DNA of 45,339 bases from positions 68,251-113,589 of the forward strand of contig DGDR01000038.1 of assembly GCA_002385545.1 (NCBI GenBank), in the 5' to 3' direction. The translations under genes were made by a program, and so were the position numbers. Positions 16,742 to 25,669 of the stretch are shown one piece after another (the stretch's first letter is position 1; every line of letters starts with the position of its first letter). The notes below the pieces were generated by a model that saw nothing but the letters and a program-made list of their open reading frames with translations, had not been told where the DNA came from and did not search any database. The stretch is from Clostridium sp. UBA3947 (GTDB lineage Bacteria > Bacillota > Clostridia > Clostridiales > Clostridiaceae).

Positions 16742-18092
16742 CCTTATCTTCCTCCTTACTAGCAAATCCCGCTAGGGCCTTTCCATATCTAAGTGGACCC
16801 GATAGAATATTGTAATAGGATTGAATATCACTAGCTCTCAATGCTATACCTGGATGTGGTCGTCTATTATTTACTTCTATAAGCCATATATCCTTATTGT
16901 TATCAACTCCTAAATCCAAGCCCAAGGTTCCAAAGTTAAAGCCATATTGGTCTAAAGCCTTACATACCTTCATGCACAAAGATATTAATTTTTCCTTTAT
17001 AACAAAAGCCTCAGTTTGAGAAGAAGCTAAAGTCTCTTGAATAAGATCCATTGCAGGCATAGCAGCACCACCACTGGATATATTACTAACTACGCTTTCC
17101 TTAGCGCCAACTCTTGTAATTATACTGCTACACTGCCAGTTCTTAGTTTCATCCTTTTGCATTACACACCTAAAATCCACAAGTCCACCATCATAGTTTA
17201 TAAGATTAACTCCCTGCTGTATAATAAATTCACCAGGCTTTAGTAAATCATCAAGAGTTTTATCTAATTCTTCACCTTCTGATAAGGAGAAATCTTCATT
17301 AAGGTCATCCTTCCTAAATCTAAAACGTACTTTTCCAGACTCTTTGTTAATCTTAATTACACCAAAGCCCTTCATTCCACCTATAGGTTTTGCATATATA
17401 TTTTCATATTTATCTAGTAATTGAAATAAATCTTCCTTTTTCTCATAAACTATGGTGTAAGGAATATGGCTTGCTATATCTGGTTCATTAGAAAACCAGT
17501 TGTACATTTCCCATTTATCGAAGGAGTAATTATTAAAGGTACTGTCACCAATAAAGGTTAGAAAATGATTTTCCCATTTCCTACTAAGCCTTGATCTTCT
17601 ATAAATGGCCAATGGATATGGAAAAACTCCTTTTTCCCAATTTTCTTTTTGGGGATTATAACAGAAACCTTCAATAGTATTATTTTCTACATTTACCTTA
17701 TCTAATGAAAAGGTTATTATTGCACCGTTTATTCTTCCATAATCTACAGCATTTAATGATATTTCCTTAAGCATTCTCTTAGTAAGATCTTCATTTTTTT
17801 GACAGGCTAAAATGCCAATGCAGGGTCCTAACATAATTTCTGTATTTTTTACCTTTAGCTCATAAACTGGATAGGTGGGAATATGCAATTTCTTTGCAAG
17901 CTTATCACTTAGAATTATATCCTCATATTCTATCTCATCTGATATTAATATATCTGCAAAAAGCCTTTTTGCTCCAAAACTCACATATCCGCGCTTCCTT
18001 TTTGTTAGATTTAGATTTTCTGCTAGCTGCTTACTCAATGTAATATTAGCTTTAGGAGCTGACTGTACTTTTATCTGAACCTTATCATACAT
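16731..18092 (-). CDS. YheC/YheD-family ATP-grasp protein B
   Basis: This is a second full-length member of the array (453 residues) with unknown ligase target. The N-terminal domain contains two similar segments, LSKQLAENLNL (19-29) and LSDKLAKKLHI (61-71), suggesting an internal duplication. Then come LGPCIGIL (88-95), AKP with K235, the loop GGMKGFG (238-244), DFRCVMQK (306-313), D393 and E406-V-N408, all consistent with an active ATP-grasp enzyme. The ATG at 18092 follows GGTGAGG by eight bases; an in-frame GTG at 18101 lies inside this ribosome site. It sits 26 bases after gene C. Confidence 0.88.
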   Translation of the reverse strand: MYDKVQIKVQSAPKANITLSKQLAENLNLTKRKRGYVSFGAKRLFADILISDEIEYEDIILSDKLAKKLHIPTYPVYELKVKNTEIMLGPCIGILACQKNEDLTKRMLKEISLNAVDYGRINGAIITFSLDKVNVENNTIEGFCYNPQKENWEKGVFPYPLAIYRRSRLSRKWENHFLTFIGDSTFNNYSFDKWEMYNWFSNEPDIASHIPYTIVYEKKEDLFQLLDKYENIYAKPIGGMKGFGVIKINKESGKVRFRFRKDDLNEDFSLSEGEELDKTLDDLLKPGEFIIQQGVNLINYDGGLVDFRCVMQKDETKNWQCSSIITRVGAKESVVSNISSGGAAMPAMDLIQETLASSQTEAFVIKEKLISLCMKVCKALDQYGFNFGTLGLDLGVDNNKDIWLIEVNNRRPHPGIALRASDIQSYYNILSGPLRYGKALAGFASKEEDKDAL

Positions 18093-18118
18093 CTTTTTCA
18101 CCTCACCGATAAATAGTT

Positions 18119-19459
18119 TTAAAAACCAGCCAAATGTGCTGCATACAACATTGGTGTATATCTTATACCTAGATAGGTGTCATAATCCATTTTTTTAAAT
18201 CCCTTAAAGCTAGGAAACACATTGACCTCTATAATCCACGGTTTTCCATTTACATCTAATGCTATATCAATTCCAAACTCTCCAAAATGATGATTTAGAC
18301 GGTCTAAGCTTTTACATAAATTAAGGCATATTTGATAAATAGAATCCTTCATTTTCTTCAGTTTTTCTTCTTCCAAGCTAAAAGATCTATTTAATGCTTC
18401 ATCGAGAGTTAAAGCATAACCTCCTCGTGATATATTAGTAATCAAGCTTTTTTTAGAAGCAACTCTACATTCGATACCAGAGCACTGCCATTTATCCTGT
18501 ACATTTTTTTGCATTACCACTCTAATATCAAAAGGAGCTCCATCAATTTTAGCCATTTGCAAATATCTTTGTATTAAATAATTATCAAATAAGTCCTTAT
18601 TTGCAGTGAAAAATTCCTTTAGCTTTTCACTATTTTCTAAAAAAAGCTCATTAACCTTACTATTCCTATAGTCTGTAATTCTATAGCCATCTTCTTCCTT
18701 ACATATGATGCATATTCCTCTTCCTCTTGACAGATATATAGGTTTTAATATAGCATTACCTACATTATCTATAAACTTTTTTACTTGTTTATAATCTTCT
18801 GAAATCTCTGTTTCTGGTAGATATTCAAGTAAAACTTTATTCTTTTTAACATGCTTATATAAATAAAACTTACCGAATCTCCAAGAGTTAAACATTCTTC
18901 CCTTGGTAGCATCCATAAGCCTATCTATAGTTTCCTTTCTTGAATGAAAATCTCTTCTATATATGGCTGCTGGTATTGGAAAGGTACCGTATTCCCACTT
19001 TCTGCTGTTCCAATTATAAAACAAGCCATATATGGTAGAAGTTTTCCAATCTATAGTCTTTTCTGAGAAAGCGTAAATCAGACCTCCTATTTCCTTATAA
19101 ATACCAAATCTATCTGAATACTTTGTCATATGCTCAGGACTATACATATAATCATGGGGACCTAATAGTAGCCCTATTATTGGTCCAATATAAACATTTT
19201 TACGGGAAAATTTAATTTGATAGGTTAACTCTGGCCGTATTTTTAATCTGTCAACTAGTTTGCTTGATATAATAATTTTCATAGGGTTATCAAAATTATC
19301 TCCACCTATGAAATCTAGTTCATTTGAAAGGTTAATATATGCACTACAAGAATTCCTACCGAAAATCACTTTAGCTTGGTATTCCATTTTTTTATCCATC
19401 TCTTGTGGTAAAACTATAACTTCTTTAATACCGGGTGCAACTTCCATACTTATCCACAT
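18119..19459 (-). CDS. YheC/YheD-family ATP-grasp protein C
   Basis: This is a third full-length member, 446 residues. It has the N-terminal domain, IGPIIGLLLG (91-100), a conserved middle region ending in PAAIYRRDFHSRK, and the ATP-grasp domain with LKP (K239), the basic loop SRGRG (244-248), DIRVVMQK (311-318), D398 and E411-V-N413. The loop differs between A, B and C, which hints at different substrates or partners. The ATG at 19459 follows GAGGAGG by eight bases. It lies 15 bases after gene D and 26 before gene B, so all four genes are probably one transcript. Confidence 0.88.
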   Translation of the reverse strand: MWISMEVAPGIKEVIVLPQEMDKKMEYQAKVIFGRNSCSAYINLSNELDFIGGDNFDNPMKIIISSKLVDRLKIRPELTYQIKFSRKNVYIGPIIGLLLGPHDYMYSPEHMTKYSDRFGIYKEIGGLIYAFSEKTIDWKTSTIYGLFYNWNSRKWEYGTFPIPAAIYRRDFHSRKETIDRLMDATKGRMFNSWRFGKFYLYKHVKKNKVLLEYLPETEISEDYKQVKKFIDNVGNAILKPIYLSRGRGICIICKEEDGYRITDYRNSKVNELFLENSEKLKEFFTANKDLFDNYLIQRYLQMAKIDGAPFDIRVVMQKNVQDKWQCSGIECRVASKKSLITNISRGGYALTLDEALNRSFSLEEEKLKKMKDSIYQICLNLCKSLDRLNHHFGEFGIDIALDVNGKPWIIEVNVFPSFKGFKKMDYDTYLGIRYTPMLYAAHLAGF

Positions 19460-19474
19460 ATACTATTCCTCCTC

Positions 19475-20434
19475 TTACGTAGCCCTATAATATCGAGAAA
19501 GCGAAATAATATTTTTATAGAATTTATTAGCTACATCACCTTTTAAAACTTCTCTGAAGAAATATTGATCTAAACCTCCTAAATGAAGAAAATATCCATT
19601 TCCATCTTTACTGAAAATCATATCTATAAAGCAATGTCCTATTGAAGGCAAAAAATTATTTATTTCCTGAATTAAATCTTTAGCTGCTCTTTCTGCAAAT
19701 TGAAAATTTATATTTTCAGACTTTTGCATATTAGGATCAGGAAATAGTACCATCTTTAAAACTCCCCATTTTTTGTGGTCGATCTTTTGCATATAAACTC
19801 TGCAAACTATGGGGTGATTATTGTACAATTCAAGATCTGGAATCTCTATAAACAACCATTTTCTTTGGCAAAGAGATGCATCTATATAATCACATATATG
19901 CCCTTTCTTAAAATATTGGCTACCTCTAACAATATCTGAGTCTGGATCCGGATCTGGTTCCGCATAAATAACTCGAGATAAACTTGCTCCTCTTGAAGGC
20001 ATGGTTATATACTTTTTATTCTCCTCAGGCCTGTAGTCTCTTTTTGCCTTATCATATACATAGTAAGGCAATAGATAAGCCTTTGCTCTTTCATTTGACG
20101 AAATCATCTCCATAATCATCCACTGATCAAACTTATTAATATAGTTTATTAATCTAAGCCCTTCCATTTCTTCCAAGGCCTTTCGTATTTTTATTCCTGA
20201 ACCTTCCTTCTGAAGACTAAAGTTAAATATTACACTGGGTAAGGGTGCCTGAACAGTACGCAATTTATCTTGAGAAATTAAGGTTCCGGAAACCTCCATT
20301 TTTTGTAGATTTATATTTAAAGTTGTAAAAACAACTATATCTTCATTAACTGAACTTTTACAATTTTGGAAAAGAGAATGCAAAATCTTTGCATATTCTT
20401 CCTCCATGTCGTTAGAACTTAATATGCCAATCAC
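19475..20434 (-). CDS. Short, degenerate YheC/YheD-family protein D (probably catalytically inactive)
   Basis: This 319-residue protein is the first gene of the array. It begins directly at the hallmark (MIGILSSND), so the ~90-residue N-terminal domain of its neighbours is absent. The nucleotide-binding Lys of LKP is replaced (ITMPSRG, M145), and the metal-binding ExN near the C-terminus is replaced by FLHLGG (H284, G286). The CRVYMQK segment (211-217) and D271 are kept. A low-complexity EPDPDPDSD stretch (159-167) sits in the loop. The frame is open and the GTG start at 20434 has GAGGAGGG upstream, so it is probably expressed as a non-catalytic partner, not a pseudogene. That role is inference. 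Confidence 0.75.
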   Translation of the reverse strand: MIGILSSNDMEEEYAKILHSLFQNCKSSVNEDIVVFTTLNINLQKMEVSGTLISQDKLRTVQAPLPSVIFNFSLQKEGSGIKIRKALEEMEGLRLINYINKFDQWMIMEMISSNERAKAYLLPYYVYDKAKRDYRPEENKKYITMPSRGASLSRVIYAEPDPDPDSDIVRGSQYFKKGHICDYIDASLCQRKWLFIEIPDLELYNNHPIVCRVYMQKIDHKKWGVLKMVLFPDPNMQKSENINFQFAERAAKDLIQEINNFLPSIGHCFIDMIFSKDGNGYFLHLGGLDQYFFREVLKGDVANKFYKNIISLSRYYRAT

Positions 20435-20568
20435 CTTTATCCCTCCTCAATTTAGAGTATGAGAACTTGTTTCTTTTTGTGATAAACATATAGCAAAGCT
20501 CATAAGGTAAATTAATTAAATTGCTAGTTAAATATAAAAAGTTGCCCTTTTACGCTATTGCTTTATAT

Positions 20569-20582
20569 GTTAATATATTAAC
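20569..20582. promoter_or_regulatory. Perfect 14-bp palindrome upstream of the GPH symporter
   Basis: GTTAATATATTAAC is its own reverse complement. It lies 35 bases before the symporter start and could be a repressor site, but AT-rich palindromes also arise by chance. Confidence 0.3.
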
Positions 20583-20616
20583 TATAGACTAAATATACAA
20601 AGTAAGGAGTGCTAAT

Positions 20617-22074
20617 TTGGATAAATCACATTTATCTTCAAAACAGAGTCACTGCAAAATATCAATGATAGATAAATTTGCTTATGGTATAGGAAACTTT
20701 AGTACAGGTACTTCTATGCAAGTAATTTCTGTTTTTTTAGTTTTTTATTGTATAAATATACTTAACATATCTGGAAGCTTTGTTGGAATTGCTACTAGCG
20801 CGGGCATTGTATGGGATGCAGTTACAGATCCACTAATGGGATATATTTCTGATTGTACTAGATTAAAAAAACTAGGTAGACGACATCTATATATACTTAT
20901 TGGAAGTATCGGCTTAGCCTTATCCAATTTTTTACTTTGGAGTATATCTCCTAATTGGACTGGAAAAACGAAAATATTAATCTTATTTATATGCCTATTT
21001 GCTATTAAGACCTTTTCTACTATATACGTAACACCCTATACAGCTCTAGGTGCAGAATTAACCAATGATTATAATGAGCGAACCTCTATCCAAAGTATAA
21101 AAACTATCTTTTTTCTTGCAGGTTTAGCCTTTGCTACTGTAGCAGTGTTAGCTCTATTCTTCAAGCCTACAGCGGAATATCCAATGGGCCAAAAAAATCC
21201 TGCAGCCTACCCTGTAATGGGTTTTTATACATCACTGATTATATTAATTTTGGCTTTAGTATGCTTCTTTGTTACTAAAAAGTATATTCCTATACTTAAT
21301 GAAAACATAGAAGAAAAACCAGCTGAATTTAAATTATCCTCTATGTTCCATTCTTTTTTAGAGGTTTTAAAAAATAAAAACTTTAAAGCTGTTGGCTTTC
21401 CATATATGTTCAGCAACTTGGTAACAGCCTTAATCACTGGCCTAGGTATGACAGTTTTCACCGATGTATTTTTGCTTACTAGTGGTGAAATTTCTCTTAT
21501 ACTTGCTGTGTTGCTGGGATTTAGCGTCATATCTCAGCCTTTTTGGACAATGACTTCAAAAAAATTAGATAAGAAACCTGCATTAAAGCAATCTATAGTG
21601 ATTTGTATAATAGCATCTTGTCTTTTAGTTTTGCTAGTTATCTTTAAGAACTCTGTAAAAGGAAATGCCCCTATATTTTTTCCCTTTGCAGCGTTGGCAG
21701 GCTTCGGTATAGGAGGTCTAATGTCCTTACCCTTATCTATGATTGCAGACATTATAGATACCGAAGAGTTCGATACCGGTGTTAGGTCAGAAGGTACTTA
21801 TTATGGTTGTCTAACTTTACTTTATAAATTAGGTCAAAGCATAGCCATGCTATTAGTAGGTAATGTACTACACTTACTAGATACTACTAAAATTAGTCCA
21901 AATACTAATGAATATATACTAGGCTTTATTTTAAGTATCGGTTCTATTCTTTTCTTCATACTAGCAATTATTAGCCTCATGAGCTATAACTTAAGCAAGG
22001 AGAAAATAGCTGAAGTGCAAAATGAAATTGCAAAAAAAGGACATGTCAACAGAAAAAAGGACTCCGCTGTATAA
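20617..22074 (+). CDS. GPH-family sugar:cation symporter (MFS)
   Basis: This is a 485-residue, twelve-helix transporter of the glycoside-pentoside-hexuronide family, which couples sugar uptake to Na+ or H+. The marks are the N-terminal KFAYGIGNFSTG (about 20-31), DAVTDPLMGYISD with the cation-binding Asp residues of helix 2, the GRRHLYILIG loop, PYTALGAEL and a central cytoplasmic loop. The start is TTG at 20617, supported by AAGGAG seven bases upstream; the next ATG is 16 codons in and lacks a ribosome site. It is monocistronic and divergent from the ATP-grasp array. No glycosidase is near, so the sugar cannot be named. Confidence 0.88.
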   Translation: MDKSHLSSKQSHCKISMIDKFAYGIGNFSTGTSMQVISVFLVFYCINILNISGSFVGIATSAGIVWDAVTDPLMGYISDCTRLKKLGRRHLYILIGSIGLALSNFLLWSISPNWTGKTKILILFICLFAIKTFSTIYVTPYTALGAELTNDYNERTSIQSIKTIFFLAGLAFATVAVLALFFKPTAEYPMGQKNPAAYPVMGFYTSLIILILALVCFFVTKKYIPILNENIEEKPAEFKLSSMFHSFLEVLKNKNFKAVGFPYMFSNLVTALITGLGMTVFTDVFLLTSGEISLILAVLLGFSVISQPFWTMTSKKLDKKPALKQSIVICIIASCLLVLLVIFKNSVKGNAPIFFPFAALAGFGIGGLMSLPLSMIADIIDTEEFDTGVRSEGTYYGCLTLLYKLGQSIAMLLVGNVLHLLDTTKISPNTNEYILGFILSIGSILFFILAIISLMSYNLSKEKIAEVQNEIAKKGHVNRKKDSAV

Positions 22075-22090
22075 TCTCGGAGTCCTTTTT
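22053..22090. terminator. Bidirectional intrinsic terminator
   Basis: The stem AAAAAAGGACTCCG/CGGAGTCCTTTTT overlaps the symporter stop codon and has T-runs on both strands. It serves the plus-strand symporter and the minus-strand DUF1846 gene, whose stop is at 22142. Confidence 0.9.
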
Positions 22091-22141
22091 ATATCAATAT
22101 ATTCAGTTAAAACCATTATTTTCAAACTCTTTTCCTTTACC

Positions 22142-23650
22142 TTAGCTATTATAATACAAGCTTTCGGAAGGATATTCTGGATCGCAGGTAATATCTATTC
22201 CAAGCGTCCTAATGGTCTGCTCTTCATTTCTGCTTAATATGGTTGTAGAATGAGCTTGGCAACCTTTAAGCTTCGTCAATTGTTCCAAAGCAACCTGTGC
22301 CGTTGGATTTGTAGCTGCACTTATGCTTAAGGCAATCAAAATTTCCTCACAATTTAAGGGTGCATTTTTAATTCCCAAGGTCTTAGTTTTTAAATTAATT
22401 ATAGGTTCTAACACCACTGGAGATAATAAATAAATGTTATCAGATATATGAGCACAGTATTTTATAGCGTTAAGTATTACTGCTGAAGCTGCAGACATAA
22501 CATTTGAGGCTTTGCCAGTAATTATTGTACCATCCTCTAGTTCTAAAGCTACTGCTGAACAAACTTCATTTCTATTTTCTTCTTTTTTCATTCTGGCAGC
22601 TCTTTCCCTAGCTGGCATAACTACACTGCGGTCTTCCTCTTTAAGATTCAAACTCTCCATAATAAGTTTAGCTCTTTGGAATACCTCATCATCTATATAG
22701 CCTTTCTTATATTCACAGGCAGTTGCGTAGTATCTTCTAATAACCTCCTGACGAGAAGCCTCCTTAACCACTTCATCATCAATGATACCAAAACCTACCC
22801 TATTAACTCCCATATCTGTAGGAGATTTATAAACGGATTCCTTTCCAGTAATCTTTTCAATAATTCTCTTTATAACAGGAAACATTTCTATATCTCTATT
22901 GTAATTTACCGCTACCTCATTATAGGCATCAAAGTGAAAGGAATCAATCATATTAACATCCTTAAGGTCTACCGTTGCAGCTTCGTAGGCTATGTTTAAA
23001 GGATGCTTTAGAGGAACATTCCATACAGGGAAAGTTTCAAACTTAGAGTAGCCTACTACCTTACCTCTTTTATTTTCATGATAAAGCTGATTTAAACAAG
23101 TAGCTAGCTTACCACTTCCTGGGCCTGGTGCTGTTACTACTACTATTGGCTTTGTTGTTTCTATATAAGGATTACTACCATAGCCTTCATCACTCACTAT
23201 AGTATCTACATCTGTTGGATAACCCTTAATAGTCTTATGAGTGTATACCTTTATTCCCCTTCTAAGAAGCTTATTCATAAAAACTGTAGCTGCTGGTTGA
23301 TTGTCATATCTTGTTATTACTACACTATTCACATCTAAATCATAATCTCTAAGATCATCGATAAGTCTCATTACATCCATGTCATAAGTAATTCCAAAGT
23401 CACCACGTATTTTATTTCTTTCTATATCACCTGCATATACACAGACAATTATTTCAACCTTTTCTTTCAGCTTACGAAGCAATTCTATTTTTGCATTTTC
23501 ATTAAAGCCAGGTAAAACTCTTTTTGCATGATAATCAAATAAAAGCTTTCCACCAAATTCTAAATATAATTTATCGTAATTATTTACACGCTCTAGGATA
23601 TATTTAGATTGCTCTTCTATGTATTTCTTATGATCAAATCCTATCCGCAT
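22142..23650 (-). CDS. DUF1846 (UPF0371) protein
   Basis: This is a conserved protein of unknown function, 502 residues, typical length for DUF1846. It begins MRIGFDHKKYIEEQSKYI and shows the family's VTAPGPGSGKLATCLNQLYHE segment (around 170-190), which resembles a P-loop (GPGSGK), plus PTDMGVNRVGFGI and a C-terminal TNPTAQVALEQL. The ATG at 23650 follows GGAGGAGG by seven bases. It is flanked by the symporter and RNase J, neither of which suggests a role. A nucleotide-binding role would fit the Gly-rich motif but is not established. Confidence 0.88.
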   Translation of the reverse strand: MRIGFDHKKYIEEQSKYILERVNNYDKLYLEFGGKLLFDYHAKRVLPGFNENAKIELLRKLKEKVEIIVCVYAGDIERNKIRGDFGITYDMDVMRLIDDLRDYDLDVNSVVITRYDNQPAATVFMNKLLRRGIKVYTHKTIKGYPTDVDTIVSDEGYGSNPYIETTKPIVVVTAPGPGSGKLATCLNQLYHENKRGKVVGYSKFETFPVWNVPLKHPLNIAYEAATVDLKDVNMIDSFHFDAYNEVAVNYNRDIEMFPVIKRIIEKITGKESVYKSPTDMGVNRVGFGIIDDEVVKEASRQEVIRRYYATACEYKKGYIDDEVFQRAKLIMESLNLKEEDRSVVMPARERAARMKKEENRNEVCSAVALELEDGTIITGKASNVMSAASAVILNAIKYCAHISDNIYLLSPVVLEPIINLKTKTLGIKNAPLNCEEILIALSISAATNPTAQVALEQLTKLKGCQAHSTTILSRNEEQTIRTLGIDITCDPEYPSESLYYNS

Positions 23651-23811
23651 CCAGAAACCTCCTCCACCAGTGAATCAATTTTATTTCTTCTGTCATATTT
23701 TTATTTGTATCAACAACATTTAATTATTGCACATTTCTACATCAAAGTAAACAACATAATTTTAATTCTGAAAAGGATTTTTATGTAGATAAATCTCTTG
23801 ACAATATAAAT

Positions 23812-23853
23812 TAATTGACAATAGACATAAGCTCTAATGCCTATTGTCAATTA
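23812..23853 (-). terminator. Terminator-like hairpin after RNase J
   Basis: Thirteen-base perfect arms TAATTGACAATAG/CTATTGTCAATTA lie just past the RNase J stop. The following U-run is weak (TTAATTT), so it may act mainly as a 3' end stabiliser. Confidence 0.6.
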
Positions 23854-23865
23854 ATAAATTTTCTT

Positions 23866-25527
23866 TCATATTTCCATAATAATAGGTATAATTGTAGGTC
23901 TTCGTTTTGTTTTTTCGTACAATAACTTTTCTACAGATTTTTTTACATTATTTTTTAAAATACTCCACTCTAAGAGCTGTTCACTTAAACATTTTTCTAG
24001 TTGAGTCTTAGCTATTTCCTTAGCTTCACTAATCAAATCCTCTGACTCTTTAGCGTAAATAAAACCTCTGGTTATTATATCTGGCCCAGCTATAATACTA
24101 CATGACTCCCTTTCAATTGTAACTACTATAGTGAACATACCTTCTTGAGCCAGGCTTTTTCTATCCCTAAGTACAATATTACCTACATCTCCAACACCAA
24201 TTCCATCAACAAACACTATACCTGAAGGAACTCTTCCTGCCTTCATTGCTCCCTTATCAGTAATTTCTAAAACATCTCCAGTTTCTATGATAAATATATT
24301 TGATTTATCCATACCTAAGCTTTCAGCCAATTCTGCATGCCTTTTAAGATGTCTATACTCTCCATGTACAGGCAAAAAGTACTTAGGATGAGTTAATGTG
24401 TGTATTAATTTTATCTCTTCCTGATAGGCATGGCCTGACACATGTACTTCCTCTATATCATCATATACTACATTAGCTCCCTTCCTAAAGAGCTCATTTA
24501 TAACCTTAGATATCAATTTTTCATTACCTGGTATAGGAGATGCTGAAACTATATATAAATCCTTTTCTTCCACTTGAAGCTTTCTGTGACTGCCAAAGGC
24601 TATTCTTGCTAAAGAGGCCATAGGTTCCCCTTGACTACCTGTAGTAATAATGGTTATTTTTTCCCTTGGATAATTATTTAGTTCATCAGCACTTATAACT
24701 GAGGTTTCAGGTATAGTTAAATACCCTAAATCTCTAGCTACCTTAAAAACATTTTCCATGCTCCTGCCCATAAAGGCTACCTTTCTACCATACTTAATCG
24801 AAGAATCCACAATCTGTTGCATTCTATGTATGTTAGATGCAAAGGTAGCTACAATAATTCTTCCTTCTGCTTTAGCAAAGACCTTTTCAAAGGTATCTCC
24901 TATAGTCTTTTCTGAAATGCTATGGCCTCTTCTTTCCACGTTGGTGCTATCTGCCATTAATAGCAGGATACCTTTCTTCCCTAAAGCGGAAATTCGTTCT
25001 AAGTCCATAACTTTACCATCTATAGGTGTATAATCAATTTTAAAGTCTCCGGTGTGAAAAATTATTCCTAAAGGAGTATGAATAGCTAGAGAGCAGGAAT
25101 CTGCTATACTATGAGTATTTCTTATAAATTCTACATATATATTTGATAATTTTACCACTTCACCAGCTTCTACACTTATTAGCTGACAATCATGATGTAT
25201 ATTGTGTTCCTCCAGCTTTGTTTGAACAATTCCCAAGGTCAATTTAGTGCCATAAAGGGGAACATTTAATTGCTTAAGTATATATGGTAAAGAACCTATA
25301 TGATCTTCATGTCCATGGGTTAAAAATATTCCCTTTACTTTTTCCTTATTTTCTAGCAAGAAAGTTATATCGGGAATAACTAAATCTACCCCATACATTT
25401 CCTCATCGGGGAAAGCTACTCCACAGTCGATTACTATAATTTCGTCCTTATACATAATAGCAGTAATGTTCTTACCTATTTCTCCAAGTCCTCCTAAAGG
25501 AATTACTTTAATGCTTTGCCCTTCCAT
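23866..25527 (-). CDS. rnj: Ribonuclease J
   Basis: This metallo-beta-lactamase/beta-CASP nuclease has 5'-exonuclease and endonuclease activity in mRNA turnover and rRNA maturation. The 553-residue protein is full length. It shows LTHGHEDHIG with H71, H73, D75 and H76, a FRNTHSIADS motif, HTGDFKIDYTP, ADSTNVERRGHS, the beta-CASP segment TTGSQGEPMASL, and HVSGHAYQEEIK with PVHGEYRH near the C-terminal metal and dimer region. The ATG at 25527 opens the gene. It stands alone, with a gap and terminator upstream. Confidence 0.96.
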   Translation of the reverse strand: MEGQSIKVIPLGGLGEIGKNITAIMYKDEIIVIDCGVAFPDEEMYGVDLVIPDITFLLENKEKVKGIFLTHGHEDHIGSLPYILKQLNVPLYGTKLTLGIVQTKLEEHNIHHDCQLISVEAGEVVKLSNIYVEFIRNTHSIADSCSLAIHTPLGIIFHTGDFKIDYTPIDGKVMDLERISALGKKGILLLMADSTNVERRGHSISEKTIGDTFEKVFAKAEGRIIVATFASNIHRMQQIVDSSIKYGRKVAFMGRSMENVFKVARDLGYLTIPETSVISADELNNYPREKITIITTGSQGEPMASLARIAFGSHRKLQVEEKDLYIVSASPIPGNEKLISKVINELFRKGANVVYDDIEEVHVSGHAYQEEIKLIHTLTHPKYFLPVHGEYRHLKRHAELAESLGMDKSNIFIIETGDVLEITDKGAMKAGRVPSGIVFVDGIGVGDVGNIVLRDRKSLAQEGMFTIVVTIERESCSIIAGPDIITRGFIYAKESEDLISEAKEIAKTQLEKCLSEQLLEWSILKNNVKKSVEKLLYEKTKRRPTIIPIIMEI

Positions 25528-25614
25528 TTTATATTTCCTCAGCCTTTCTATATTTTTATTTATATTTATTTTCCCTATTAAAAGGCTTATTAATTCTCCA
25601 TATCATAAATAAAA

Positions 25615-25648
25615 AATAATAAGCCCGGAAGACTCCAGACCTATTATT
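25615..25648 (-). terminator. Intrinsic terminator after the sugar ABC permease gene
   Basis: The imperfect stem AATAATA...GGA/TCC...TATTATT on the minus strand is followed by TTTTTT. It ends the chvE-mmsA-mmsB-type operon. Confidence 0.75.
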
Positions 25649-25669
25649 TTTGACTTGGTGGGATATATG

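Noticed and set aside
19930..19960. Acidic-Pro repeat EPDPDPDSD in ATP-grasp protein D as a sign of a frameshift.
   Set aside because: The frame is continuous and family motifs resume on both sides, so it is a low-complexity loop.
20453..20480. A sigma-K-like promoter (AC, 17 bases, CATACTCTA) on the minus strand before the ATP-grasp array.
   Set aside because: The predicted start of transcription would fall inside the GAGGAGGG ribosome site of the first gene, leaving no usable leader. It may be chance in AT-rich DNA, although a sporulation promoter for this array remains likely.
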